Below, one piece after another: positions 1 through 5,664 of a DNA stretch of 6,424 nt. Every line of letters begins with the position of its first letter. Position 1 is the stretch's first letter. The stretch is taken from assembly GCA_041552135.1 (NCBI GenBank), contig JBFELL010000164.1, positions 1 to 6,424 of the forward strand, written 5' to 3'. The notes under the pieces are model-generated. The model was not told the origin of the DNA. It saw nothing but the letters and a program-made list of their open reading frames with translations, and did not search any database. The position numbers and the translations under genes were made by a program. This DNA is from SZUA-186 sp041552135 (GTDB lineage Bacteria; Pseudomonadota; Gammaproteobacteria; UBA9214).

Positions 1-3
1 AAC

Positions 4-20
4 GCGACCCCATGGGTCGC
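4..20. repeat. perfect short hairpin, possible terminator of the minus-strand gene
   Basis: GCGACCC at 4-10 and GGGTCGC at 14-20 form a perfect 7-bp stem with a 3-base loop. It lies about 35 bases beyond the stop of the minus-strand gene at 55-270, where a terminator would be expected. Read on the minus strand, the stem is followed only by GTT before the window ends, so a U-tract cannot be confirmed. On the plus strand no T-run follows. It could also be a chance palindrome. Confidence 0.35.
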
Positions 21-54
21 TCATCTGTGTTTACCGGCGGAATCCCCCGAACAG

Positions 55-270
55 TCAGCCTTGCGTCTGGCCTGCTGCCTTGTTCCTGCGCCGCAAGCGC
101 TTGATATGGAATCCGTAGCCAATCAGCAACAGCGCAGTGGTCGACAGGAAAGCGGCGAGTCCCATGCCTTTTTCGAGCACTACGGCCTCGACGGCGAAAT
201 ACCAGGTCGCGATTCCCATGACGAAATACATAGCGGGGACGGCATTGTAGACAGGAGCGGGTAATTGCAT
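55..270 (-). CDS. small two-helix inner membrane protein, function unknown
   Basis: This 71-residue protein has two hydrophobic stretches, about residues 9-32 and 36-54, joined by a short loop holding E33 and K34. It ends in a basic tail (KRLRRRNK, residues 57-64). By the positive-inside rule the C-terminus should be cytoplasmic, and with two helices the N-terminus too. There is no signal peptidase site or lipobox, and I recognise no enzymatic motif or family. The codons favour G or C at the third position, as in the other real genes here, which supports coding on this strand rather than the overlapping plus-strand frame. The ATG at 270 keeps the first helix whole; no clear Shine-Dalgarno sequence precedes it, and the later Met codons (residues 14 and 18) have none either. 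It is transcribed away from gacA. Function is not inferable. Confidence 0.6.
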   Translation of the reverse strand: MQLPAPVYNAVPAMYFVMGIATWYFAVEAVVLEKGMGLAAFLSTTALLLIGYGFHIKRLRRRNKAAGQTQG

Positions 271-412
271 GGTAGCGGGTTGTGACTATGGACTTGCAGG
301 CTTATCGGCCCAGAGACGGGAAACTGAAGTCATCCTCGAGCGGATATTACAACAATGGCGGCTTGTTGACCCGCAGACCGTGAATACCGATACTGCCGGA
401 GCCACCCTATGA
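269..412 (+). CDS. possible 47-residue small protein (weak candidate)
   Basis: An ATG at 269 opens 47 codons ending with TGA at 410-412. An AGGAG lies at 253-257, 11 bases before the ATG, which is rather far. The middle of the product is charged and could form a helix (RRETEVILERILQQWRLVD, roughly residues 16-34). Against it, third codon positions are not G/C-rich as in neighbouring genes, its ATG overlaps the start codon of the minus-strand gene at 270, and I recognise no family. Apart from this, I see nothing in 271-441. Confidence 0.2.
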   Translation: MVAGCDYGLAGLSAQRRETEVILERILQQWRLVDPQTVNTDTAGATL

Positions 413-441
413 CCCGATTTTTCACGCCATAACACCGACTC

Positions 442-642
442 ATGATCGCATATCACTGGAAAGTCACCCTCAGCGACACCGAGACCATCGCCATCGAGAG
501 GGCCCTCTGGCTGCTCATCAATCAGGACATCCCCGGCAAGGATGCCGCTCTCGAGGAGGCAGCCAGGTCGGTCCTGGGCAAGCTGCCACTGGAACCCGTG
601 CTGGCGGGGGCACCGGCTGAACCCGCTGCGGCTGAGCGTTAG
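442..642 (+). CDS. small soluble hypothetical protein
   Basis: A 66-residue product with no membrane segment or signal peptide. Residues 1-50 look like a compact alpha/beta or helical domain: a short strand-like start (MIAYHWKVTL), an amphipathic helix (about 13-28) and a second acidic helix (about 34-47). The tail, residues 51-66, is rich in Ala and Pro and probably disordered. Third codon positions are strongly G/C, matching the real genes in the window; this argues for this frame over the longer minus-strand frame that overlaps it. The frame is closed by a TAA at 430-432, so the ATG at 442 is the only likely start, though no good ribosome binding site precedes it. I do not recognise the family. 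It lies 234 bases upstream of gacA and need not be linked to it. Confidence 0.5.
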   Translation: MIAYHWKVTLSDTETIAIERALWLLINQDIPGKDAALEEAARSVLGKLPLEPVLAGAPAEPAAAER

Positions 643-679
643 CTGACCGGGCCCGGCCTGAACTGCACCCGGCAAGCGA

Positions 680-705
680 GGTCGCGGGAACGCCTGTGCG
701 CGACC
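680..705. repeat. inverted repeat, 7-bp arms with 12-base spacer
   Basis: GGTCGCG at 680-686 and CGCGACC at 699-705 are perfectly complementary. No T-run follows, so it is not a standard intrinsic terminator for the gene ending at 642. It could be an operator or RNA hairpin in the non-coding stretch before gacA. The word GGTCGCG occurs elsewhere in the window, inside genes, so chance is a serious alternative. Confidence 0.3.
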
Positions 706-762
706 ACGACATGACTGACCCCGTGACCGGTATACGACAAGCCGGGTTGTGGCCGTACACTG

Positions 763-824
763 CCGGAAAACTAAGAGTTTTCTGATTGTCCCGCCAATTT
801 TCCGGTGCTAGCCTGAACCGAAAA
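763..824 (+). promoter_or_regulatory. competing inverted repeats in the gacA upstream region
   Basis: Four complementary arms lie in 62 bases: CCGGAAAA (763-770), AGTTTTC (776-782), TTTTCCGG (798-805) and ACCGAAAA (817-824). GAAAACT at 766-772 can pair with 776-782 in a 7-bp stem with a 3-base loop. Alternatively 763-770 can pair perfectly with 798-805, or 798-806 can pair with 817-824 with one bulged C. These pairings exclude one another. No start or attenuator terminator is visible, so a role in gacA control is inference. If transcription starts near 821, the arms would be DNA sites rather than RNA. Confidence 0.3.
786..814 (+). promoter_or_regulatory. possible sigma-70 promoter of gacA
   Basis: TTGTCC at 786-791 (4 of 6 matches to TTGACA) is followed after 17 bases by TAGCCT at 809-814, a poor -10 box (3 of 6). 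A TG one base before the hexamer (806-807) makes it an extended -10. Transcription would start near 821, giving a leader of about 55 bases before the gacA ATG. It overlaps the inverted repeats at 763-824. This is a weak match. Confidence 0.25.
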
Positions 825-863
825 TCTGGCCACACACGCATGTATCCATTACACGAAACGCAA

Positions 864-871
864 GGGAGGAG
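864..871 (+). promoter_or_regulatory. strong ribosome binding site that fixes the gacA start
   Basis: GGGAGGAG at 864-871 sits just before the ATG at 876 and decides the start against an in-frame upstream TTG at 786. It holds two back-to-back GGA triplets, the core of CsrA/RsmA sites. Because GacA proteins control CsrA-sequestering small RNAs, feedback on this site is conceivable, but any strong Shine-Dalgarno sequence contains GGA, so this is speculation. Confidence 0.75.
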
Positions 872-875
872 TTTC

Positions 876-1529
876 ATGATCAAGGTTATGCTGGTCGATG
901 ACCATCGACTCATTCGTTCCTGCTTCAGGGACGTTCTTGGCAAGGATGCGCAGCTGACGATCGTGGCCGAGGCCGGCAACGGCGAGCAGGCCATCCACCT
1001 GGTCCGCAGCCAGTGCCCCGATGTGGTACTGATGGATGTCAGCATGCCGGGGATCGGCGGCCTGGAGGCCACGCGCAGGATCAGCCAGTCATTCCCTGCA
1101 ACCCGGGTCATCGCCCTCACCATGTGCAGCGATGACCCGTTTCCGGCGCGACTGCTGGAGGCCGGCGCCGCCGGCTACATCACCAAGGGCAGCGACATCG
1201 AGGAAGTCATCGCCGCCATCAAGTCAGTACACGCCGGCACGGAATACATCACCCAGGAAATCGCCCAGAAACTCGCCATTACCTACATCAACAAGAAGGT
1301 CAAGTCACCGCTGGAATCGATCACCCAGCGCGAAATGCAGGTTCTGCTGATGGTTGCCCAGGGCTTCAGTAATGCAGAGATATCCGAGCGCCTGTGCCTG
1401 AGTCCGAAGACAACCTGTACGCATCGCTATCACCTGTATGAAAAACTCGGTGTTACCAACGACGTCGAACTGACGCGCTTTGCCATACGTTACGGCCTGA
1501 TCGAGGAGGATATTCCCGCCACTGCCTGA
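876..1529 (+). CDS. gacA: response regulator of the GacA/UvrY type (NarL/FixJ family)
   Basis: This is a 217-residue cytoplasmic response regulator, nearly the length of E. coli UvrY. In this family the sensor kinase BarA/GacS phosphorylates the regulator, which activates genes for small RNAs that titrate CsrA/RsmA. The receiver domain spans about residues 1-120: acidic pair D8/D9, phospho-acceptor D54 in VLMDVSMPGIGGLEATR, switch residue T82, and K104 in AAGYITKG. A LuxR-type helix-turn-helix spans about 147-205 (ITQREMQVLLMVAQG, then the AEISERLCLSPKT turn). The recognition helix is unusual: residues 178-186 read KTTCTHRYH, where GacA/UvrY proteins I know read KTVN(S/T)YRYR. The position upstream of uvrC and pgsA supports orthology, although a 187-base gap and two genes now lie before uvrC. 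A lineage-specific NarL-family paralogue is the alternative; overall similarity makes that less likely. Confidence 0.9.
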   Translation: MIKVMLVDDHRLIRSCFRDVLGKDAQLTIVAEAGNGEQAIHLVRSQCPDVVLMDVSMPGIGGLEATRRISQSFPATRVIALTMCSDDPFPARLLEAGAAGYITKGSDIEEVIAAIKSVHAGTEYITQEIAQKLAITYINKKVKSPLESITQREMQVLLMVAQGFSNAEISERLCLSPKTTCTHRYHLYEKLGVTNDVELTRFAIRYGLIEEDIPATA

Positions 1530-1716
1530 AGATGTAATCATGCAGCCGCACACCGCTTGCAACACATTCTCGCTACATTCGTCGCGGGCCGCAGTCCGCA
1601 TGGCGGATATTCTGAGACCTGGATCATGGTTTCCGTTTACGATGCTGGCATGATTGCGCCTGGCATGCTTTGCTCGGTATTGGGAAGCATGATTGTATCC
1701 ACTCAGGTGACAGGCA
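1530..1716. other. 187-base gap between gacA and the NHL gene
   Basis: No gene is supported here; the open plus-strand frame from 1557 has no ribosome binding site and runs into the next gene out of frame. I see no strong intrinsic terminator after gacA: a 5-bp hairpin at 1595-1607 has no T-run. The word GCATGATTG occurs twice in direct orientation, at 1648-1656 and 1687-1695. Between them, TTGCGC at 1654-1659 and TATTGG at 1678-1683 (18-base spacing) would be only a weak promoter. A promoter for the downstream genes probably lies here, but I cannot place it. Confidence 0.4.
1705..1710 (+). promoter_or_regulatory. ribosome binding site of the NHL-thioredoxin gene
   Basis: AGGTGA, a perfect complement to the 3' end of 16S rRNA, lies six bases before the ATG at 1717. 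It fixes this start; the frame is closed by an in-frame TGA at 1708-1710, so no earlier start is possible. Confidence 0.75.
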
Positions 1717-3171
1717 ATGAGAGTAAACCGGTATCACGCCCCGGAATTTCCGGACCATGTTGAATGGCTGAATGCCGACAGTCCGGTCAGCCTGGAAAAG
1801 CAGCGCGGCTGCGTCGTGTTGCTGGCATTCGGCACCTGGAGTTCGGTTCCCTGCCAGCATATGCTGGCGGACCTTGATTACCTGGAAAACAGGTACCGCG
1901 ACAACCTGGCCATTATCGGCATCCACGCCGCAAGGTTCCCTCATGAGAAGTCGCGCGAACACCTGCAAAAGGCGATACATCGCAATCATATCCATCACCC
2001 GGTGATCAACGATCCGGAACTTCAGCTGTCGAACAGCTACGGCATACGCAAGTGGCCATCGATTGTTGTCATCGACACCAACGGCCGGATTGTTGGCGCA
2101 CTGACCGGCGAGGGCAAGCGCACCCGGCTTGACCAGATCATCCGGACGCTGCTGGAAAACAGCCGGCAGCGCTTGTCAATCGTCAGGGACCGCCCCGGGG
2201 ACAGGACACAGGACAGGGACAATGCAGGGCCGCTGTCGTTTCCCGGCAAGGTGCTGGTCTCGGGCAGCCGTATCTACATCGCTGACAGTGGCCACAACCG
2301 GATCCTGGAAACCACAGAGCATGGACACATCGTTCGCCAGTTCGGCAGTGACAGCGCCGGCTTCAACGACGGCAGTTGCATGGAAGCCGCCTTCAATAAC
2401 CCGCAGGGCATGGTGCTCACCGACGAGTTCCTGTATGTGGCCGATACGGGCAATCACGCCATCCGCCGCATTCGCAGACAGGGCGGGGAGGTCGAGACGA
2501 TCGCCGGAACCGGCAGCGTGGAGATCAACCCGCAGGGGGATTATTTCACCAGCCCGCCCGGGACCGACCTGAACTCACCGACGGGCCTCGCCATCAGCAG
2601 GAACGTCATCTACATCGCCATGACCGGACTGCACCAGATCTGGGCCCATTCGCTGATCACGAACACACTGGAGATATTTGCCGGCAGCGGCCGTGAGGGC
2701 ATCGTCGACGGCATTTCGCGCAGCGCCTGTTTCGCCCAGCCATCCGCCCTGGCGCTCATGGATGACACGCTGTTCGTGGCCGATGCCAAGTCATCGGCGA
2801 TCCGTGCCGTAGACCTCGCGACGCGCCAGGTCAGCACCCTTGTCGGCAAGAGCCTCTGCGACTGCGGTGACAATGACGGGCATGCCGCCGAGGCCCGCAT
2901 GCAGTTCCCGCTCGATATTCATGCTGACCCGAGCCACAAGCTGCTATGGGTAGCAGATACATACAACAATAAAATCAAGAGGATACAGACAAAAAATAAA
3001 CTGGTTTCCAGTATTCCGGTAAATCATCGCCTGGACGAGCCCGGTGGACTGGCATTCAACGGGGATAGCCTTTACATTGCGAACACCAATTTTCACGAAA
3101 TCGTGCGCCTCAACCTTCGCAATGGCAAAACCCAGGCACTGAATGTCAACAACGATAGCATCAGCCTTTGA
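1717..3171 (+). CDS. thioredoxin-fold and NHL-repeat beta-propeller protein (NHLRC2-like)
   Basis: A 484-residue protein without signal peptide or membrane helix, so probably cytoplasmic. Residues 1-150 form a thioredoxin-like domain: strand VVLLAFGTW (33-41), active-site loop, the IIGIHAARFPHEK segment (66-78) typical of NHLRC2 proteins, and the cis-proline region KWPSIVVID (112-120). Residues about 172-470 hold six NHL repeats with the recurring pattern P-x-G/A-hydrophobic...LYVADTGNHAIRRI, at about 175-197, 228-252, 287-309, 341-366, 397-423 and 441-466; six fit a closed propeller. Human NHLRC2 has an added C-terminal domain that is absent here. The usual CCINC active site reads SSVPC (42-46), leaving only C46, so dithiol chemistry is unlikely. 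Biochemical function of the family in bacteria is, to my knowledge, not established; the propeller suggests protein or ligand binding. The last 29 bases overlap the glycosylase gene. A short A-rich patch (about 2956-3003) departs from the GC-rich codon use. Confidence 0.85.
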   Translation: MRVNRYHAPEFPDHVEWLNADSPVSLEKQRGCVVLLAFGTWSSVPCQHMLADLDYLENRYRDNLAIIGIHAARFPHEKSREHLQKAIHRNHIHHPVINDPELQLSNSYGIRKWPSIVVIDTNGRIVGALTGEGKRTRLDQIIRTLLENSRQRLSIVRDRPGDRTQDRDNAGPLSFPGKVLVSGSRIYIADSGHNRILETTEHGHIVRQFGSDSAGFNDGSCMEAAFNNPQGMVLTDEFLYVADTGNHAIRRIRRQGGEVETIAGTGSVEINPQGDYFTSPPGTDLNSPTGLAISRNVIYIAMTGLHQIWAHSLITNTLEIFAGSGREGIVDGISRSACFAQPSALALMDDTLFVADAKSSAIRAVDLATRQVSTLVGKSLCDCGDNDGHAAEARMQFPLDIHADPSHKLLWVADTYNNKIKRIQTKNKLVSSIPVNHRLDEPGGLAFNGDSLYIANTNFHEIVRLNLRNGKTQALNVNNDSISL

Positions 3172-3793
3172 CCCGGACTGCCGGGACTGTCCGCGCCTGG
3201 CTGAATTCCTCGACCGGACACACACTACCTACCCGGACTACCACGCCAGGCCGGTCGCGCCCTTTGGCGACCCCGAGGCACGCCTGCTGATTGTTGGCCT
3301 GGCCCCCGGCATGCACGGTGCCAACGCGACCGGCCGCCCGTTCACCGGCGACTATGCCGGGATTCTGCTGTATCAGACGCTGTATGACTTCGGCTTCAGC
3401 AACAGGCCGGAGTCCATCGCCCGGGATGACGGCCTGCAGCTGTCGAACTGCCGCATCACCAACGCGGTGAAATGCCTGCCGCCGCAGAACAAGCCACTGA
3501 CCGGGGAGATACGCCAGTGCAACAGCTTCCTGCGCCACGAACTGGCCGAACTGCCGGCCGGTGCTGTCGTGCTGGCGCTCGGCAAGATTGCCCACGATGC
3601 CGTACTGCGTGCATCCGACCTGCGACTTTCCGCCCACCCGTTTGGCCACGCCAGCCTGCATCACCTGGATGACGGCCTGACGCTAATCGACTCCTACCAC
3701 TGCAGCCGCTACAACACCCAGACCCGCCGCCTGACAACGGACATGTTCAGCGAAATATTCCGCCTCGCGAGTGACACACTCGCCGCGCAGTAA
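3143..3793 (+). CDS. family 5 uracil-DNA glycosylase (UDGb type), iron-sulfur
   Basis: This 216-residue enzyme should cut uracil (and in this family often other deaminated bases) from DNA, starting base excision repair. Four Cys residues fit a [4Fe-4S] cluster: C13 and C16 in CRDCPRL, C111 in ITNAVKC and C126 in IRQC. Motif A is GLAPGMHGAN (52-61) followed by TGRPFTGD (63-70); D70 and N107 probably match the Asp and Asn used by Thermus UDGb. The final motif is DSYHCSRYNTQTRRLT (183-198), the family 5 version of the leucine-loop His motif. A62 stands where the family commonly has Arg (GANRTGR). Family 4 is less likely because the GANxTGRPFTGD block is a family 5 trait. The ATG at 3143 is the only start upstream of the first cluster Cys, so the 29-base overlap with the NHL gene is needed. 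No good ribosome binding site is visible; translational coupling is likely. uvrC follows 29 bases later. Confidence 0.92.
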   Translation: MSTTIASAFDPDCRDCPRLAEFLDRTHTTYPDYHARPVAPFGDPEARLLIVGLAPGMHGANATGRPFTGDYAGILLYQTLYDFGFSNRPESIARDDGLQLSNCRITNAVKCLPPQNKPLTGEIRQCNSFLRHELAELPAGAVVLALGKIAHDAVLRASDLRLSAHPFGHASLHHLDDGLTLIDSYHCSRYNTQTRRLTTDMFSEIFRLASDTLAAQ

Positions 3794-3822
3794 CGCCGGC
3801 CCGCTGGACTGGTAAAGACACC

Positions 3823-5649
3823 ATGCCTGAGCAAACAAGTGCCTTCGATGCCGGCGATTTTCTCACGACACTGACCTCGAGGCCCGGCGTCTATCGCATG
3901 CTGGATGCGCAGGTCGGGGTGCTCTATGTCGACAAGGCGCGCAACCTGAAAAAGCGCGTATCGAGTTATTTCCGCAAGACCGGCCTGAATGCCAAGACCC
4001 GGGCGCTCGTCAGCCAGATCGCGGGGATCGAGGTCACCGTCACGAACACGGAAGGCGAGGCCCTGCTGCTGGAGAACAACCTCATCAAGCAGTACCGGCC
4101 TCGTTACAACGTCCTGCTGCGCGATGACAAGAGCTACCCCTATGTCTACCTGTCAACGGACCAGGAGTTCCCGCGACTGTCCTTCCATCGCGGTGCCCGG
4201 CGCGGCAAGGGGCGCTACTTCGGCCCCTATCCCAGTAGCGGCGCCGTACGCGAGAGCCTGCACCTGCTGCAGAAACTCTTCCGGGTGCGCCAGTGCGAGG
4301 ACAGCTTTTTCAGGAACCGGACCCGGCCCTGCCTGCAGTACCAGATCAAGCGCTGCACGGCGCCCTGCGTCGGCTACGTGAGCGCCGCCGGGTATGCCGG
4401 GGACGTCCGCAACACGGTGTTGTTTCTCGAGGGCAAGAGCAGCGCCGTGATCGACGCCATGGTAAGGAAAATGGAGCGCGCCGCCGCCGAGCTGCATTAC
4501 GAGCAGGCCGCTGAAATCCGTGACCAGATCGCCAGCCTGCACCGGGTGCAGGAAAAGCAGTACGTCAGCAACGAGCGGGGCGATCTCGACATCGTCGCCT
4601 GCGCCTCCGACAAGGGCCATACCTGTATCCAGGTCTTCTTTGTCCGCCATGGCCGAAACCTGGGAAATGCCGTGTTCTTCCCGAAGAACCCGGCAGAATC
4701 AAGCAGCGAGGACGTGCTGTCCGCCTTTGTGCCGCAGTACTATATCGGCCGCGACATCCCCGCGGAGCTGCTGCTGAGCCACCGTCCGGCGGATCTCGAC
4801 CTGCTGCAGGAGGTGCTGGGCGATCAGGCCGGTCACAAGGTCAGGCTGAGCGCGAGTGTGCGCGGCGACCGTGCACGCTGGCTCAAGCTGGCCCGCAGCA
4901 ATGCCGAGCAGGCACTGGCCTCCTGGCTGAACACGCGCAAGGGCTATGCCGGCCGGCTGCGTGAACTGCAGGCGGCACTCGGACTCGCGGACCCCCCCGA
5001 ACGCATGGAGTGTTTCGATATCAGCCACACGCGAGGCGAGGCGACGGTCGCTTCATGCGTTGTATTTGGCATGGAAGGGCCCTTAAAATCAGACTATCGC
5101 AGGTTCAATATCGAGCATATCCAGCCGGGTGATGACTATGGCGCCATGGAACAGGCGCTGACACGCCGCTACACGCGCCTGATGAAGGGGGAGGGCAAAC
5201 TGCCCGACATCCTGTTTATCGATGGCGGCAAGGGGCAGGTCAGCTCCGCGGTATCGGCACTTGAGGAGTTGCAGGTCACGGACGTACGCATCATCGGTAT
5301 TGCCAAGGGTCCGGAGAGAAAACCGGGACTCGAGACACTGTTCATTGCCGGCGACAGTCGGGCCGTGCACCTGCCGGAAAACTCGCCGGCGCTGCACCTG
5401 ATCCAGCAGATCCGTGACGAGGCACACCGGTTCGCCATTACCGGACACCGGCAGCGGCGGGCAAAGACACGCCGGACATCCGCCCTGGAGGGTATACCCG
5501 GCATCGGCCCGAAACGCCGCCAGCAAATACTCAAGCAGTTCGGCGGGCTGCAGCAAGTCGCGCGTGCCGGTGTTGATGACCTGGTAAACGTCAAGGGAAT
5601 CAACCGTGCACTGGCACAGCAGATATACGATGCCTTTCACCATGACTAG
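3823..5649 (+). CDS. uvrC: excinuclease ABC subunit C
   Basis: UvrC is the dual-incision nuclease of nucleotide excision repair, acting with UvrB on damaged DNA. At 608 residues it is about the length of E. coli UvrC (610). Domains in order: GIY-YIG nuclease (about 18-97; GVY at 22-24, R45, catalytic E84 in LLLENNLIK); a Cys-rich region with C158, C170, C178 and C182, matching the iron-sulfur ligands of E. coli UvrC; UVR motif for UvrB binding (about 207-243); RNase H-like nuclease with D399 (CFDISH), D438 (GDDYG), D467 (LFIDGGKGQ) and H535 (DEAHRFA); and tandem helix-hairpin-helix at about 555-607 (LEGIPGIGPKRR, VNVKGINRALA). The odd point is D37 in LYVDKARNLKKR, where the family has the glycine of YIG (YVGKAKNLKKR). 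Everything else looks intact. Only a weak ribosome binding site (GGTAAAG) precedes the ATG. No terminator lies between it and the glycosylase gene, so cotranscription is likely. Confidence 0.98.
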   Translation: MPEQTSAFDAGDFLTTLTSRPGVYRMLDAQVGVLYVDKARNLKKRVSSYFRKTGLNAKTRALVSQIAGIEVTVTNTEGEALLLENNLIKQYRPRYNVLLRDDKSYPYVYLSTDQEFPRLSFHRGARRGKGRYFGPYPSSGAVRESLHLLQKLFRVRQCEDSFFRNRTRPCLQYQIKRCTAPCVGYVSAAGYAGDVRNTVLFLEGKSSAVIDAMVRKMERAAAELHYEQAAEIRDQIASLHRVQEKQYVSNERGDLDIVACASDKGHTCIQVFFVRHGRNLGNAVFFPKNPAESSSEDVLSAFVPQYYIGRDIPAELLLSHRPADLDLLQEVLGDQAGHKVRLSASVRGDRARWLKLARSNAEQALASWLNTRKGYAGRLRELQAALGLADPPERMECFDISHTRGEATVASCVVFGMEGPLKSDYRRFNIEHIQPGDDYGAMEQALTRRYTRLMKGEGKLPDILFIDGGKGQVSSAVSALEELQVTDVRIIGIAKGPERKPGLETLFIAGDSRAVHLPENSPALHLIQQIRDEAHRFAITGHRQRRAKTRRTSALEGIPGIGPKRRQQILKQFGGLQQVARAGVDDLVNVKGINRALAQQIYDAFHHD

Positions 5650-5664
5650 ACAGGTTGCACCCGC

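Noticed and set aside
205..211. GGTCGCG word shared by 205-211, 680-686, 3252-3258 and 5962-5968 as a possible regulon motif
   Set aside because: Most copies lie inside genes, and the word is expected by chance in DNA this rich in G and C.
286..675. 129-codon open frame on the minus strand
   Set aside because: It covers the 442-642 gene in antisense, runs over non-coding DNA, and its product is Arg/Ser/Gly-rich without domain character.
518..1123. Long open frame on the minus strand across the start of gacA
   Set aside because: It is antisense to gacA and to the small gene at 442-642, has a low-complexity translation rich in Arg, Ser and Pro, and matches no family; a shadow of GC-rich codons.
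1595..1607. Hairpin TCCGC-ATG-GCGGA as a gacA terminator
   Set aside because: The stem is only 5 bp and is followed by TATTCT, not a T-run.
1557..1763. 68-codon open frame upstream of the NHL gene
   Set aside because: No ribosome binding site or recognisable product, and it overlaps the well-supported NHL start in another frame.
2956..3003. A-rich patch in the NHL gene as an internal promoter or transfer junction
   Set aside because: It encodes the ordinary end of a propeller blade (TYNNKIKRIQTKNK) in frame, with no paired -35 and -10 boxes and no repeats at its edges.
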